Origin: CAZLNO01 sp964561005
GTDB lineage: Bacteria > Pseudomonadota > Alphaproteobacteria > Kiloniellales > Rhodovibrionaceae
Assembly: GCA_964561005.1 (NCBI GenBank)
Contig: CAZLNO010000002.1
Span: 1-64,000, forward strand
Reading direction: 5' to 3'
DNA length: 64,000 nt
This document shows, piece by piece, positions 57,111-64,000 of the stretch. Positions within the stretch are counted from its first letter, which is position 1. Every line of letters starts with the position of its first letter. The notes beneath the pieces are model-generated. The model was not told where the DNA came from. It did not search any database and worked only from the letters and a program-made list of their open reading frames with translations. Both the position numbers and the translations under genes were made by a program.

Positions 57111-58396
57111 TCGACGACCATCCCCTGCTGCCGCCGGCGGGGCGACCCATCGTCCGCCGCCTCCGCCCGGTCGCGGCCTTGATCCGCCGCGGTGGCGTCG
57201 GGGCCGAGGCGCTTTTCGATGCGCAGGGCGTCCCCCGGCTGCAGCCGCTCGTTGCCGCGCACCACGGCCAGGTCGCCGGCCTTCAGGCCCTCGACGACCT
57301 CGAAGCGGCTGCCGATCTCGCGGCCGAGCTGGACCGGCCGCACCTCCGCCTTGCCGTCCTTGAAGACGAAGACGCTGGCGCTGCCGCCCTGGCGCAGCAC
57401 GGCGTCCTTGTGCACGCTCAGCACCTCCTGGGAATCGCCCAGCGGGATGGCGACGCTGACGCTCTGGCCGCTGGCCAGCGGCGCGCGGGTCTCGCCGAAG
57501 CTGGGCACCAGGCGCACGGTGCGCGTGCGGGTGCGCTCGTCCTCCTGCGGCAGGATGGCGCGGACAAGGGCGGTGTGGCGCGTGCCGTCCTCCAGCTCGA
57601 TGTCAACCCGATCTCCGGGAGCGAAGCCGGTCAGCCGGCGGAAAGGCACGTCCACCGCCACCTCCAGTTCCTTGTCGGCGACCATGCGGACGAGGGCCGT
57701 GCCTGGATCGACGTAGGCGCCGGCCTCGACCAGCCGTTCGGTAATCACGCCGGCGTAGGGGGCCGCGACCTCCGCGCGTTCCAGGTCGATGCGGGCGACG
57801 CGCAGATCGGCCTCCGCCGTCGCGACCTCCGCCTGGGCCGAAGCGATTTCCGCGCGGGCGATGGCGACCTCCTGGCGCTGGTCCTCGAAGTCCGCCTGGC
57901 TGAAGGCCGCCGAGGACCGCAGCCGTTCCAGCCGCGACAGCCGCAGCTCGGCCAGCGCAAGCCGTTCCCGGCGGGTCTGCAGCCGCGCCCGCGCCTCCGC
58001 CAGCGCGCCCTGCGCCTGGTCGGCCCGGGCCGCCAGCATCTCGTCGTCCAGCAGCACGATGGGGTCGCCCCGCGCAACCCGGTCGCCGACATCCACGACG
58101 AAGGACTCGACCGGAGCGCCCACCCGCGCGGCCACCTCGCCCCGCCGCATGGCGACCAGGCTGCCCAGCACCGGCGCCGTCTGCGCCAGCGGCACCTTGC
58201 GCACCGGGTCCACGTGGACGCTGGCCGGGCCGCTGGTCTGGGCCTGAACGACAGCCGGGGCCAGGAGAGCCACCACGCTCAGCAAGCCCAGCACCAGCCG
58301 GAACAAGCGCGGCGATATGCCTCGGGTCAGGGTCAGAAAGGCCTCCTGTTGCTTGTCGGAACTCCGGACGGAGCGTTGAAATGACCCGCTTTCCAT
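57107..58396 (-). CDS. RND efflux periplasmic adaptor (MFP family)
   Basis: 429 aa. An N-terminal hydrophobic segment (about residues 31-52, LFRLVLGLLSVVALLAPAVV) acts as signal or anchor. A lipoyl-like half motif (VGAPVESFVVDVGDRVARGD), a coiled-coil hairpin rich in Arg/Ala/Glu (about residues 120-205), the second lipoyl half (APYAGVITERLVEAGAYVDP) and beta-barrel domains follow. It bridges the pump and an outer-membrane channel. The 3' end has a polar, Arg/Gln-rich tail. Confidence 0.92.
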   Translation of the reverse strand: MESGSFQRSVRSSDKQQEAFLTLTRGISPRLFRLVLGLLSVVALLAPAVVQAQTSGPASVHVDPVRKVPLAQTAPVLGSLVAMRRGEVAARVGAPVESFVVDVGDRVARGDPIVLLDDEMLAARADQAQGALAEARARLQTRRERLALAELRLSRLERLRSSAAFSQADFEDQRQEVAIARAEIASAQAEVATAEADLRVARIDLERAEVAAPYAGVITERLVEAGAYVDPGTALVRMVADKELEVAVDVPFRRLTGFAPGDRVDIELEDGTRHTALVRAILPQEDERTRTRTVRLVPSFGETRAPLASGQSVSVAIPLGDSQEVLSVHKDAVLRQGGSASVFVFKDGKAEVRPVQLGREIGSRFEVVEGLKAGDLAVVRGNERLQPGDALRIEKRLGPDATAADQGRDRAEAADDGSPRRRQQGMVVE

Positions 58397-58447
58397 GGCA
58401 CGTCAATATAGGTGCGGGATGGCTCCCGCCAAGAATGTGCAAAACTG

Positions 58448-58475
58448 ATTATAATTCTGCTGGCAGATGGCGAAA
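58448..58475 (-). promoter_or_regulatory. promoter of the RND efflux operon
   Basis: Minus strand: -35 TTTCGC (58475-58470), 16-bp spacer, perfect -10 TATAAT (58453-58448), about 50 bp before the adaptor ATG. The perfect -10 is notable in a genome this GC-rich. Confidence 0.5.
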
Positions 58476-58569
58476 CCCCTTTTGGCGTGCGGGAGCTCTA
58501 CCGCTGCCGCATAGCAGCGCCCGGACGCCGCACAGCCCGCCGACAGCGCCAGCCGGGGGAGGACGTGCG

Positions 58570-59502
58570 ATGACGACCCGTCTTTATACCCACATGGACT
58601 GCTTCGGGCACGATCCGGGCCGCATGCATCCCGAGCACCCGGCGCGGCTGAAGGCGGTCCTCACGGCGCTGGAGGCCGGGGAGTTCGCCGCCCTGGACCG
58701 CCACGAGGCGCCGCTGGCCGACATCGACCGGATCGAGCTGGCGCATCCCCGCGGCTATATCGACCGGATCTTCGCCGCGATCCCGCCGGAGGGGATGGCG
58801 AGCCTCGATGCCGACACCGCCGTCTCCGCCGGCTCGAAGGAGGCGGCCCTGCGCGCCGCGGGCGCCGTCTGCGACGCGGTGGACGCCGTGGTGACCGGCG
58901 CCTGCGACAACGCCTTCTGCGCCGTGCGCCCGCCGGGCCACCACGCCGAGCGCGCCCGCGCCATGGGCTTCTGCCTGTTCAACAACGTCGCCATCGGCGC
59001 CCTGCACGCCCGCGACAAGCATCGCCTGCACCGCATTGCCGTGGTCGATTTCGACGTCCACCACGGCAACGGGACGCAGGACATCTTCTGGGACGACCCG
59101 GACCTCTGGCTGGCCTCGACCCACCAGATGCCGCTCTATCCGGGCACGGGCCACCCGAACGAGCGCGGTGTGAATAACAATATCGTGAACGTGCCCCTGG
59201 CCCCGATGGCCGGCTCGGTGGAGTTCCGCCGCGCGTTCAGCGACGTCGTGCTGCCGCAGCTTGCGAAGTTCCAGCCGGATCTCATCCTGATCTCCGCCGG
59301 ATTCGACGCACACGAGAAAGACCCCCTTGCGTCTCTTCGATTCCACGAGGACGACTACGACTGGGCGACGACCGAGATCATCAAGGTCGCGCGCAGCGCC
59401 AACGGCGGCAAGGTCGTCTCGGTGCTGGAGGGCGGTTATGAGCTGGAGTCCATGGCGACGAGCGCGGCGGCACATGTTCGCGCCCTACTTGCATCGACAT
59501 AA
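58570..59502 (+). CDS. histone-deacetylase-family amidohydrolase
   Basis: 310 aa of the acetoin-utilisation/acetylpolyamine-amidohydrolase group. Zinc-site and catalytic motifs are visible: RPPGHHAE (His-His pair), DFDVHHGNGT (Asp and His ligands), SAGFDAHEKDP (Asp ligand) and EGGYELE. GGGAGGA lies seven bases before the ATG. It deacetylates a small-molecule or protein lysine/amine; the exact substrate is unknown. Followed 70 bp later by xseB. Confidence 0.92.
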   Translation: MTTRLYTHMDCFGHDPGRMHPEHPARLKAVLTALEAGEFAALDRHEAPLADIDRIELAHPRGYIDRIFAAIPPEGMASLDADTAVSAGSKEAALRAAGAVCDAVDAVVTGACDNAFCAVRPPGHHAERARAMGFCLFNNVAIGALHARDKHRLHRIAVVDFDVHHGNGTQDIFWDDPDLWLASTHQMPLYPGTGHPNERGVNNNIVNVPLAPMAGSVEFRRAFSDVVLPQLAKFQPDLILISAGFDAHEKDPLASLRFHEDDYDWATTEIIKVARSANGGKVVSVLEGGYELESMATSAAAHVRALLAST

Positions 59503-59572
59503 ACGCGGGACGCTTGCCGCACGCCGCCGACGCGCCTAGAGTGGCGCGCGCCGGGGCAAGGGAGAGAATGCC

Positions 59573-59833
59573 ATGTCCGAGCAAGAGGCGGCCGATGCGC
59601 CGTCCGATGTCGAGAAGATGACCTTCGAGGAGGCGCTGGCCGAGCTGCGGCAGATCGTCGAGCGCCTGGAGAAGGGCGAGGGGCAGCTCGACGAGGCGAT
59701 CAAGGCCTACGAGCGCGGCGCCCGGCTGAAAACGCACTGCGAGCGCAAGCTGCGCGAAGCCGAGGCCAAGATCGAGAAGATCCGCGTCGACCAGAACGGT
59801 CAGGCGACCACGGAACCCCTTGACGTCGAATAG
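59573..59833 (+). CDS. xseB: exodeoxyribonuclease VII small subunit
   Basis: 86 aa with the standard core (FEEALAELRQIVERLEKGEG, then LDEAIKAYERG). It forms the helical subunit that binds XseA; xseA is not in the window. Ten bases before ispA, the conserved pair. Confidence 0.95.
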   Translation: MSEQEAADAPSDVEKMTFEEALAELRQIVERLEKGEGQLDEAIKAYERGARLKTHCERKLREAEAKIEKIRVDQNGQATTEPLDVE

Positions 59834-59842
59834 GCGATCCCC

Positions 59843-60730
59843 GTGACCGAATTGCAGGAAGCGATGAAGAACACGGCGGCGGCCGTCAGCCGGCAGCTCG
59901 ACGAGCTGCTGCCCGCGACGGCCGGACCGCGGGGGCGCGTCATCGAGGCGATGCGCTATGCCTGTCTGGCCGGCGGCAAGCGCCTGCGCCCCTTCCTCGT
60001 CGTGGCCAGCGCGCGGCTGTTCGACGTGCGCGACCCGCGCGCGCTGCGCGTCGCCGCGGCGCTGGAGTTGGTGCACTGCTATTCCCTGGTGCACGATGAC
60101 CTGCCGGCGATGGACGACAGCGACCTGCGCCGCGGCCAGCCCACGGTTCACAAGAAGTTCGACGAGGCCACGGCCATCCTGGCCGGCGACGGGCTGCTGA
60201 CCGAGGCCTTCGCGGTGCTGGCGCACCCGGACACGCACAAGGACGCCGAGGTGCGCGCGGAACTCGTCCAGGGCCTGGCGGCGGCGGCCGGCGCCAACGG
60301 CATGGTCGGCGGCCAGATGATCGACATCTCCGAGGAGCGCAACGACCTGGACTTCGATGGCATCAGCGACCTGCAGCGCCTGAAGACCGGCGCGCTGATC
60401 GACTTCGGCTGCCAGGCGGGCGCCATCCTCGGCAAGGCGGAGGCCGGCGCGCGCCTGGCGCTCAAAGGCTATGCCGGCGACCTCGGCCTGGCGTTCCAGG
60501 TGGCCGACGATCTGCTGGACGCCGAGGGCGACGCCGCCGAGCTGGGCAAGCCGACCGGCCAGGACGCCGAGGCGGCAAAGGCGACCTTCGTCAGCCTGCT
60601 CGGCAAGAACAAGGCCCGCGCCCTGGCCGAGGAGCTGGTGCAGTCCGCCGTCCGCCACCTGGACGGCTTCGACGACCGCGCCGACCTCCTGCGCAAGACC
60701 GCCCGCTTCGTCATCGAGCGGCGGTCGTGA
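59843..60730 (+). CDS. ispA: farnesyl/geranyl diphosphate synthase
   Basis: 295 aa; chain-elongating prenyltransferase. First Asp-rich motif DDLPAMDDSDLRRG (about residue 85) and second motif VADDLLDAEGD (about residue 220). GTG start. The product feeds ubiquinone, undecaprenyl phosphate and hopanoid or carotenoid pathways. In many Alphaproteobacteria dxs and then tlyA follow; here a DUF29 gene in the opposite direction stands where dxs is expected. Confidence 0.95.
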   Translation: MTELQEAMKNTAAAVSRQLDELLPATAGPRGRVIEAMRYACLAGGKRLRPFLVVASARLFDVRDPRALRVAAALELVHCYSLVHDDLPAMDDSDLRRGQPTVHKKFDEATAILAGDGLLTEAFAVLAHPDTHKDAEVRAELVQGLAAAAGANGMVGGQMIDISEERNDLDFDGISDLQRLKTGALIDFGCQAGAILGKAEAGARLALKGYAGDLGLAFQVADDLLDAEGDAAELGKPTGQDAEAAKATFVSLLGKNKARALAEELVQSAVRHLDGFDDRADLLRKTARFVIERRS

Positions 60731-60744
60731 CCAGGCCGGCCCTG

Positions 60745-60803
60745 GCAGCCTCGTAGACGCACGCTTCAGCGTGCCATGACGGCGTTCTGGGAGGCTGAAG
60801 CCT
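60745..60803. terminator. cruciform between ispA and the DUF29 gene
   Basis: An outer stem CAGCCTC (60745-60751) pairs with GAGGCTG (60791-60797). Inside it is a palindrome GCACGCTTCAGCGTGC (60759-60774), and AGGCTGAAGCCT (60792-60803) can form an alternative hairpin. It sits between convergent stops and probably acts as a bidirectional terminator. The small palindrome resembles 43745-43762. Confidence 0.5.
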
Positions 60804-60806
60804 GCC

Positions 60807-61304
60807 TTACCCTTTTTCCGCCGCGGCGATGGCCCGTCGGCAGGTCTCCCGCGCCGCGTCGATGTCAAAAGCCTCGGCCAGCAGGTCGGTCAGGTCGAAC
60901 GCGCGAGGGATGGAGGGCGGCAAAGTCGGATCGCCGAAGTCCGTCAGCTTGTCGTTGGCGAGGCACACGGCTTCAGCCCATATCTCATCGGCATCCAGGT
61001 GTTGCCGCATGCCTGGCGTGAAGGCTTTGCGCGCCTGTCGCTGATGGTTGCGGATTTCGCTTCGCCAGTGCCGATGCGGATCGTGGCGGTCCACGCGAGC
61101 GTATTCGAGGAGATGGGCGACAAGCTGGACAAGGTGATGGAACACCTTGTTGAGTTCGCTGCGTCCCAAGTCCTCCACCTCCTCCGCCAGATGCTCGACG
61201 TCCAAACGGTTGTGCCCCCTCAACGCGCGCAGCCGCTTGGCCTGGTCTTGGGTCCAGAGGTAGAAATCCCGTTCGTAAAGGGGCCGGCTCTGCGCTTCGC
61301 CCAT
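60807..61304 (-). CDS. DUF29 family protein
   Basis: 165 aa. The DUF29 start YERDFYLWTQDQAKRLRA and the core HLAEEVEDLGRSE are present, followed by HHLVQLVAHLLEY. DUF29 proteins are common in cyanobacteria and some Proteobacteria, often in multiple copies, and have no known function. The ATG at 61304 with GGGAG upstream gives the family start. In opposite orientation between ispA and tlyA. Confidence 0.85.
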   Translation of the reverse strand: MGEAQSRPLYERDFYLWTQDQAKRLRALRGHNRLDVEHLAEEVEDLGRSELNKVFHHLVQLVAHLLEYARVDRHDPHRHWRSEIRNHQRQARKAFTPGMRQHLDADEIWAEAVCLANDKLTDFGDPTLPPSIPRAFDLTDLLAEAFDIDAARETCRRAIAAAEKG

Positions 61305-61405
61305 ACCGAGGTGCTCCCGACCGCACAATGAAGGACCGGCGTCGCAGGGCAGCGGCGCGGCCATCCGTTCATGAAGCGAATATAATCGATGATGGCGAGG
61401 CTTGC

Positions 61406-62203
61406 ATGACCTCACCTGAACGCAGCGGCAAGGCGGGCAAGCGCCGGCTGGACCAGCTTCTGGTCGACCGCGGCCTGGCGGAGAGCCGGGCCCGGGCGCA
61501 GGCGCTGGTGATGGCCGGCCGGGTGCACTCGGACAGCCGCCGGCTCGACAAGCCGGGGCAGCAGCTTCCCGAGGACGCGCCGCTGACGGTGAAGGGCCAG
61601 GACCACCCCTGGGTCAGCCGCGGCGGGCTGAAGCTGGCGCATGCGCTGGAAGTCTTCGAAGTCGACCCCTCGGGCTGCATCTGCCTGGACATCGGCGCCT
61701 CCACCGGCGGTTTCACCGACGTGCTGCTGCAGCACGGCGCGGCGAAGGTGTATGCGGTCGACGTCGGCCACGGGCAGCTCGCCTGGAAGCTGCGCCAGGA
61801 CCCGCACGTGGTCGTGCTGGAACGCACCAACGCCCGCCACCTGACCCGCCGGCAGGTCCCCGAGCCCGTCGATCTGCTCGTCTGCGACGCCAGCTTCATC
61901 GGCCTTGAAACCATCCTGCCGGCGCCGATGGCCTTGGCCCGGCCCGGCGCGCGGCTGATCGCCCTGATCAAGCCGCAGTTCGAGGTGGGCAAGGGCCACG
62001 TCGGCAAGGGCGGCGTGGTCCGCGACCCGGCCCTGCACGCCGAGGTCCGCGAGCGCATCCGGGACTGGGTGGACGCGCGGGCGGGCTGGCGGGTGCTGGG
62101 CGTTGGCGAGAGCCCCATCGCCGGTCCGGAAGGCAACAAGGAGTTTCTGCTGGCCGCGGCTCTCGACGACTTCGAGGCGAACCCCGCGGTCTTTGAGTTT
62201 TGA
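61406..62203 (+). CDS. tlyA: TlyA-family rRNA methyltransferase / haemolysin-like protein
   Basis: 265 aa. N-terminal S4 RNA-binding domain (RRLDQLLVDRGLAESRARAQ, residues 13-32), then an FtsJ-like methyltransferase with SAM loop LDIGASTGGFTDVL, acidic residue in CDASFI and lysine in KPQFEVGKG. The family 2'-O-methylates 16S/23S rRNA. A TATAAT at 61381-61386 is 20 bp upstream of the ATG. Confidence 0.92.
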   Translation: MTSPERSGKAGKRRLDQLLVDRGLAESRARAQALVMAGRVHSDSRRLDKPGQQLPEDAPLTVKGQDHPWVSRGGLKLAHALEVFEVDPSGCICLDIGASTGGFTDVLLQHGAAKVYAVDVGHGQLAWKLRQDPHVVVLERTNARHLTRRQVPEPVDLLVCDASFIGLETILPAPMALARPGARLIALIKPQFEVGKGHVGKGGVVRDPALHAEVRERIRDWVDARAGWRVLGVGESPIAGPEGNKEFLLAAALDDFEANPAVFEF

Positions 62204-62263
62204 AAACTACGTCGAATTAATTTCATAATACACGAGATACAACCGTCAAAGACATATCGCTCA

Positions 62264-62290
62264 TTGATTTACGTTTCATTATCATATACT
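62264..62290 (+). promoter_or_regulatory. promoter in an AT-rich island before the PAS gene
   Basis: TTGATT (62264-62269), 15-bp spacer, TATACT (62285-62290), about 65 bp before the TTG start. The surrounding 62204-62340 is strongly AT-rich, in sharp contrast to the ~70% GC elsewhere. Confidence 0.5.
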
Positions 62291-62355
62291 ATATTTTTAA
62301 CCTAAATATTATTCCATTCGAGAAGCAGGAATAGGGTCTGGGGGGAACGGTTACC

Positions 62356-62913
62356 TTGAGAAAGCTGGATCGCTTGGAGTCTGACACCAGTATGGAAAAG
62401 CATGAGCGACTTGATCAGCTCCTCGCGTTCTGGGAGTCCCGCCGCGAGGGTGGCCGCTTGCCGCGACGCAGCGCGTTTCTGGCCGAGGAGTTCCGGCCCT
62501 GGATGGGCCACATCGGCATCATCGAGGTGACGCCGGGGCAACCGCGCTTTCTCGTCCGGCTGGCGGGCGTCGCGATCGTGGACTACGACGGCGCCGACTT
62601 CACCGGCAAGCACCTCGACGAGGTCGTCCCGCCTCATGCCCGCGCGGCCATCCTCGGTCCCTTCGAGGTGTGCCTGCGCGAGAAGGCGCCGCAGTACGAC
62701 GTGATTTCCCAGCCTTTCAAGAACGCGACGGTCCGCCGGCTGCATCGGCTGCTGTGCCCCTGTTCGGAAGATGGCGGAACGGTCGACCGGATCATCCTCG
62801 GCATCTACGCCGATCTGGCCGACCGTCTGGACCAGGGCAGCATCTACGACGACATGCACGGAGTGGACGATGCGCCGGCGCTGCCCTACCGCCGCGAGAC
62901 GGACTGGTCCTAA
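62356..62913 (+). CDS. PAS-fold (PAS_5 type) protein
   Basis: 185 aa with a single PAS-like domain similar to that at 33599-34195: conserved strand PRFLVRLAGVAIVDYDG and helix GKHLDEVVPPHARAA. No output domain. Start is uncertain: TTG at 62356 has GGGGGGAA nine bases upstream, and ATG at 62392 lacks a good site. The AT-rich promoter suggests strong or conditional expression. Confidence 0.75.
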   Translation: MRKLDRLESDTSMEKHERLDQLLAFWESRREGGRLPRRSAFLAEEFRPWMGHIGIIEVTPGQPRFLVRLAGVAIVDYDGADFTGKHLDEVVPPHARAAILGPFEVCLREKAPQYDVISQPFKNATVRRLHRLLCPCSEDGGTVDRIILGIYADLADRLDQGSIYDDMHGVDDAPALPYRRETDWS

Positions 62914-62982
62914 ACCAGCTCGAAGGAACTCACGCACGCGATTTGGAGATCGCGTCCCGCCACGGAAATCGTGCCCGGCGGG

Positions 62983-63999
62983 TCAGCGCGGCGCCGAGGA
63001 GGCCGCGTCCCGCACGACGGCGGGCGCCTCCAGGCGCCGGCCGCCCGACGTACCTTCCAGCACCTCCACGAGGTCGACGACCGGGCGCAGCGTGCGGGTC
63101 AACTCCGCAAGGGTGCGGGCCGCCGGGCTCTCGATCTCGCCGCGCAGGGCCTTGCCCAGGAACTCGCGGAGGGGGTCGGTGGGCTCGGGGAAGACCACCC
63201 GCCGCACCTGGGTCTCCGGCGCGATGCCGGCCAGTTCCTTGGCCACCGCGACGGCCTTCCGGAAGCCGCCCAGGGTGTCGACCAGCCCCATCGCCCGCGC
63301 GTCGGCGCCGCTGAACACCTTGCCCTGGGCGGCCTCGCGCACCTGTCCGGCGCTCAGCCCCCGTCCCGCCGCCACCTTGGCGCGGAAGTCGGCGTAGCTC
63401 TCGTCCAGGGACTGCTGGAGCGCCTGCCACTCCGCCTCGCTGAAGTCGCTGTTCGGGCTCCAGAAATCGGCGCGCTCGCCGGCCTGCACGCCGTCGATGG
63501 TGACGTGCAGCTTGTCCCACAGGCCGGTCAGCACGACCTTGCCGGTCACCACGCCGATCGAGCCGGTGAGCGTGCCGGGCTGCGCCACGATGCGGTTGGC
63601 CGGCGCCGCGACGAAGTAGCCGCCGGAGGCGGCGATGTCGCCCATCGAGACCACGATCGGCTTCTCCGCCTCGCGCGCGGCCTGCACCGCGTGCCAGATG
63701 GCGTCGGAGGCGACGTAGCTGCCGCCGGGACTGTCGACCCGGAAGACGATGGCGTCGACGTCCTCATCCTCCAGCGCCGCCCGGATCGCGGGCGCCACGG
63801 TGTCCGAGCCCATCACGACGTCGCCGAAGATGGGATCGTACTCGCTGTCGGCCAGGCTGACCGCGCCCACCCCGTACACCACGGCGACCCGCGGCGCGTC
63901 CTCGGGCAGGTCGTCCTCGCGCAGCGCCGCGTAGGCGGCGGCGTCGATCGGCTTCGCGCCGGCTCCGGCCAGGTCCTTGACCGCCGCCTGCATCTCGGC
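62983..63999 (-). CDS. sppA: signal peptide peptidase SppA (S49), 5'-truncated by the window
   Basis: C-terminal ~338 residues of a serine protease anchored in the inner membrane that degrades cleaved signal peptides. The nucleophile Ser lies in MGDIAASGGYFVAAPA; the second duplicated half carries FRVDSPGG, followed by TLTGSIGVV. The length left of the window end suggests the 67-kDa long form (two S49 halves). The reading frame continues past base 64000, so the start is not visible. Confidence 0.92.
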   Translation of the reverse strand, partial: AEMQAAVKDLAGAGAKPIDAAAYAALREDDLPEDAPRVAVVYGVGAVSLADSEYDPIFGDVVMGSDTVAPAIRAALEDEDVDAIVFRVDSPGGSYVASDAIWHAVQAAREAEKPIVVSMGDIAASGGYFVAAPANRIVAQPGTLTGSIGVVTGKVVLTGLWDKLHVTIDGVQAGERADFWSPNSDFSEAEWQALQQSLDESYADFRAKVAAGRGLSAGQVREAAQGKVFSGADARAMGLVDTLGGFRKAVAVAKELAGIAPETQVRRVVFPEPTDPLREFLGKALRGEIESPAARTLAELTRTLRPVVDLVEVLEGTSGGRRLEAPAVVRDAASSAPR

Positions 64000-64000
64000 C

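Overview
The window is a piece of a GC-rich (about 70% by eye) alphaproteobacterial chromosome, most likely from the Rhodospirillales side of the class. Evidence: a complete glycerol ABC-transport operon of the rhizobial glpSTPQ-DUF2160-glpV type, a DUF4167 gene next to prmC/prfA, a PraR-like HTH regulator, a comF-grxC-nitrilase cluster, EI-Ntr (ptsP) beside lysC, and a xseB-ispA...tlyA cluster. The genus cannot be named from sequence alone. The content is mostly chromosomal housekeeping: no rRNA, tRNA, CRISPR array, phage or transposase gene was recognised.

Layout. (1) 1-1855: 3' part of clpB. (2) 2020-10544, minus strand: glycerol regulon glpR-glpD-glpS-glpT-glpP-glpQ-DUF2160-glpV, with putative GlpR operators. 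(3) 10706-19667, plus strand: a ThDP-dependent acetolactate-synthase-like enzyme, a five-gene oligopeptide-type ABC transporter and an ArgE-like M20 deacylase, which together look like uptake and processing of an acylated amino acid or peptide. (4) 19827-32602, minus strand: ten collinear genes lysC-ptsP-rodZ-orf88-ispG-hisS-hemA-prfA-prmC-DUF4167; the glutamyl-tRNA reductase (C5 haem pathway) is unusual for this class. (5) 32778-40288: ubiG, a PAS protein, a patatin-like hydrolase, a small methyltransferase, nitrilase-grxC-comF, an NDUFAF5-like methyltransferase and a ribbon-helix-helix protein. (6) 40630-48534: moaA, a gamma-glutamyltransferase-family enzyme, an unassigned metzincin-like metalloprotease, a DDAH/amidinotransferase-type enzyme and a MATE transporter. 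(7) 48553-53855: tgt-queA (queuosine), a 2OG-Fe(II) oxygenase-like protein, the PraR-like regulator, DUF423, DUF302, an SqrR/BigR-like ArsR regulator and TusA. (8) 53877-58396: an RND efflux pump and its adaptor. (9) 58570-63999: histone-deacetylase-family enzyme, xseB, ispA, DUF29, tlyA, a second PAS protein behind an AT-rich promoter, and the C-terminal part of sppA.

The least ordinary signals are regulatory and structural: a four-copy family of double-hairpin intergenic repeats (about 1.9, 14.3, 38.7 and 46.1 kb); a 117-bp MITE-like palindrome at 43.6 kb; a very strong hairpin whose 3' arm carries the Shine-Dalgarno of the next gene (51.46 kb); and a compact divergent persulfide-sensor/TusA promoter in which the sensor mRNA looks leaderless (53.5 kb). 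No clearly new multi-gene system such as a defence island or novel gene cluster was found. The best candidate for unexplored protein biology is the 691-residue metzincin-like protein at 43898-45973.
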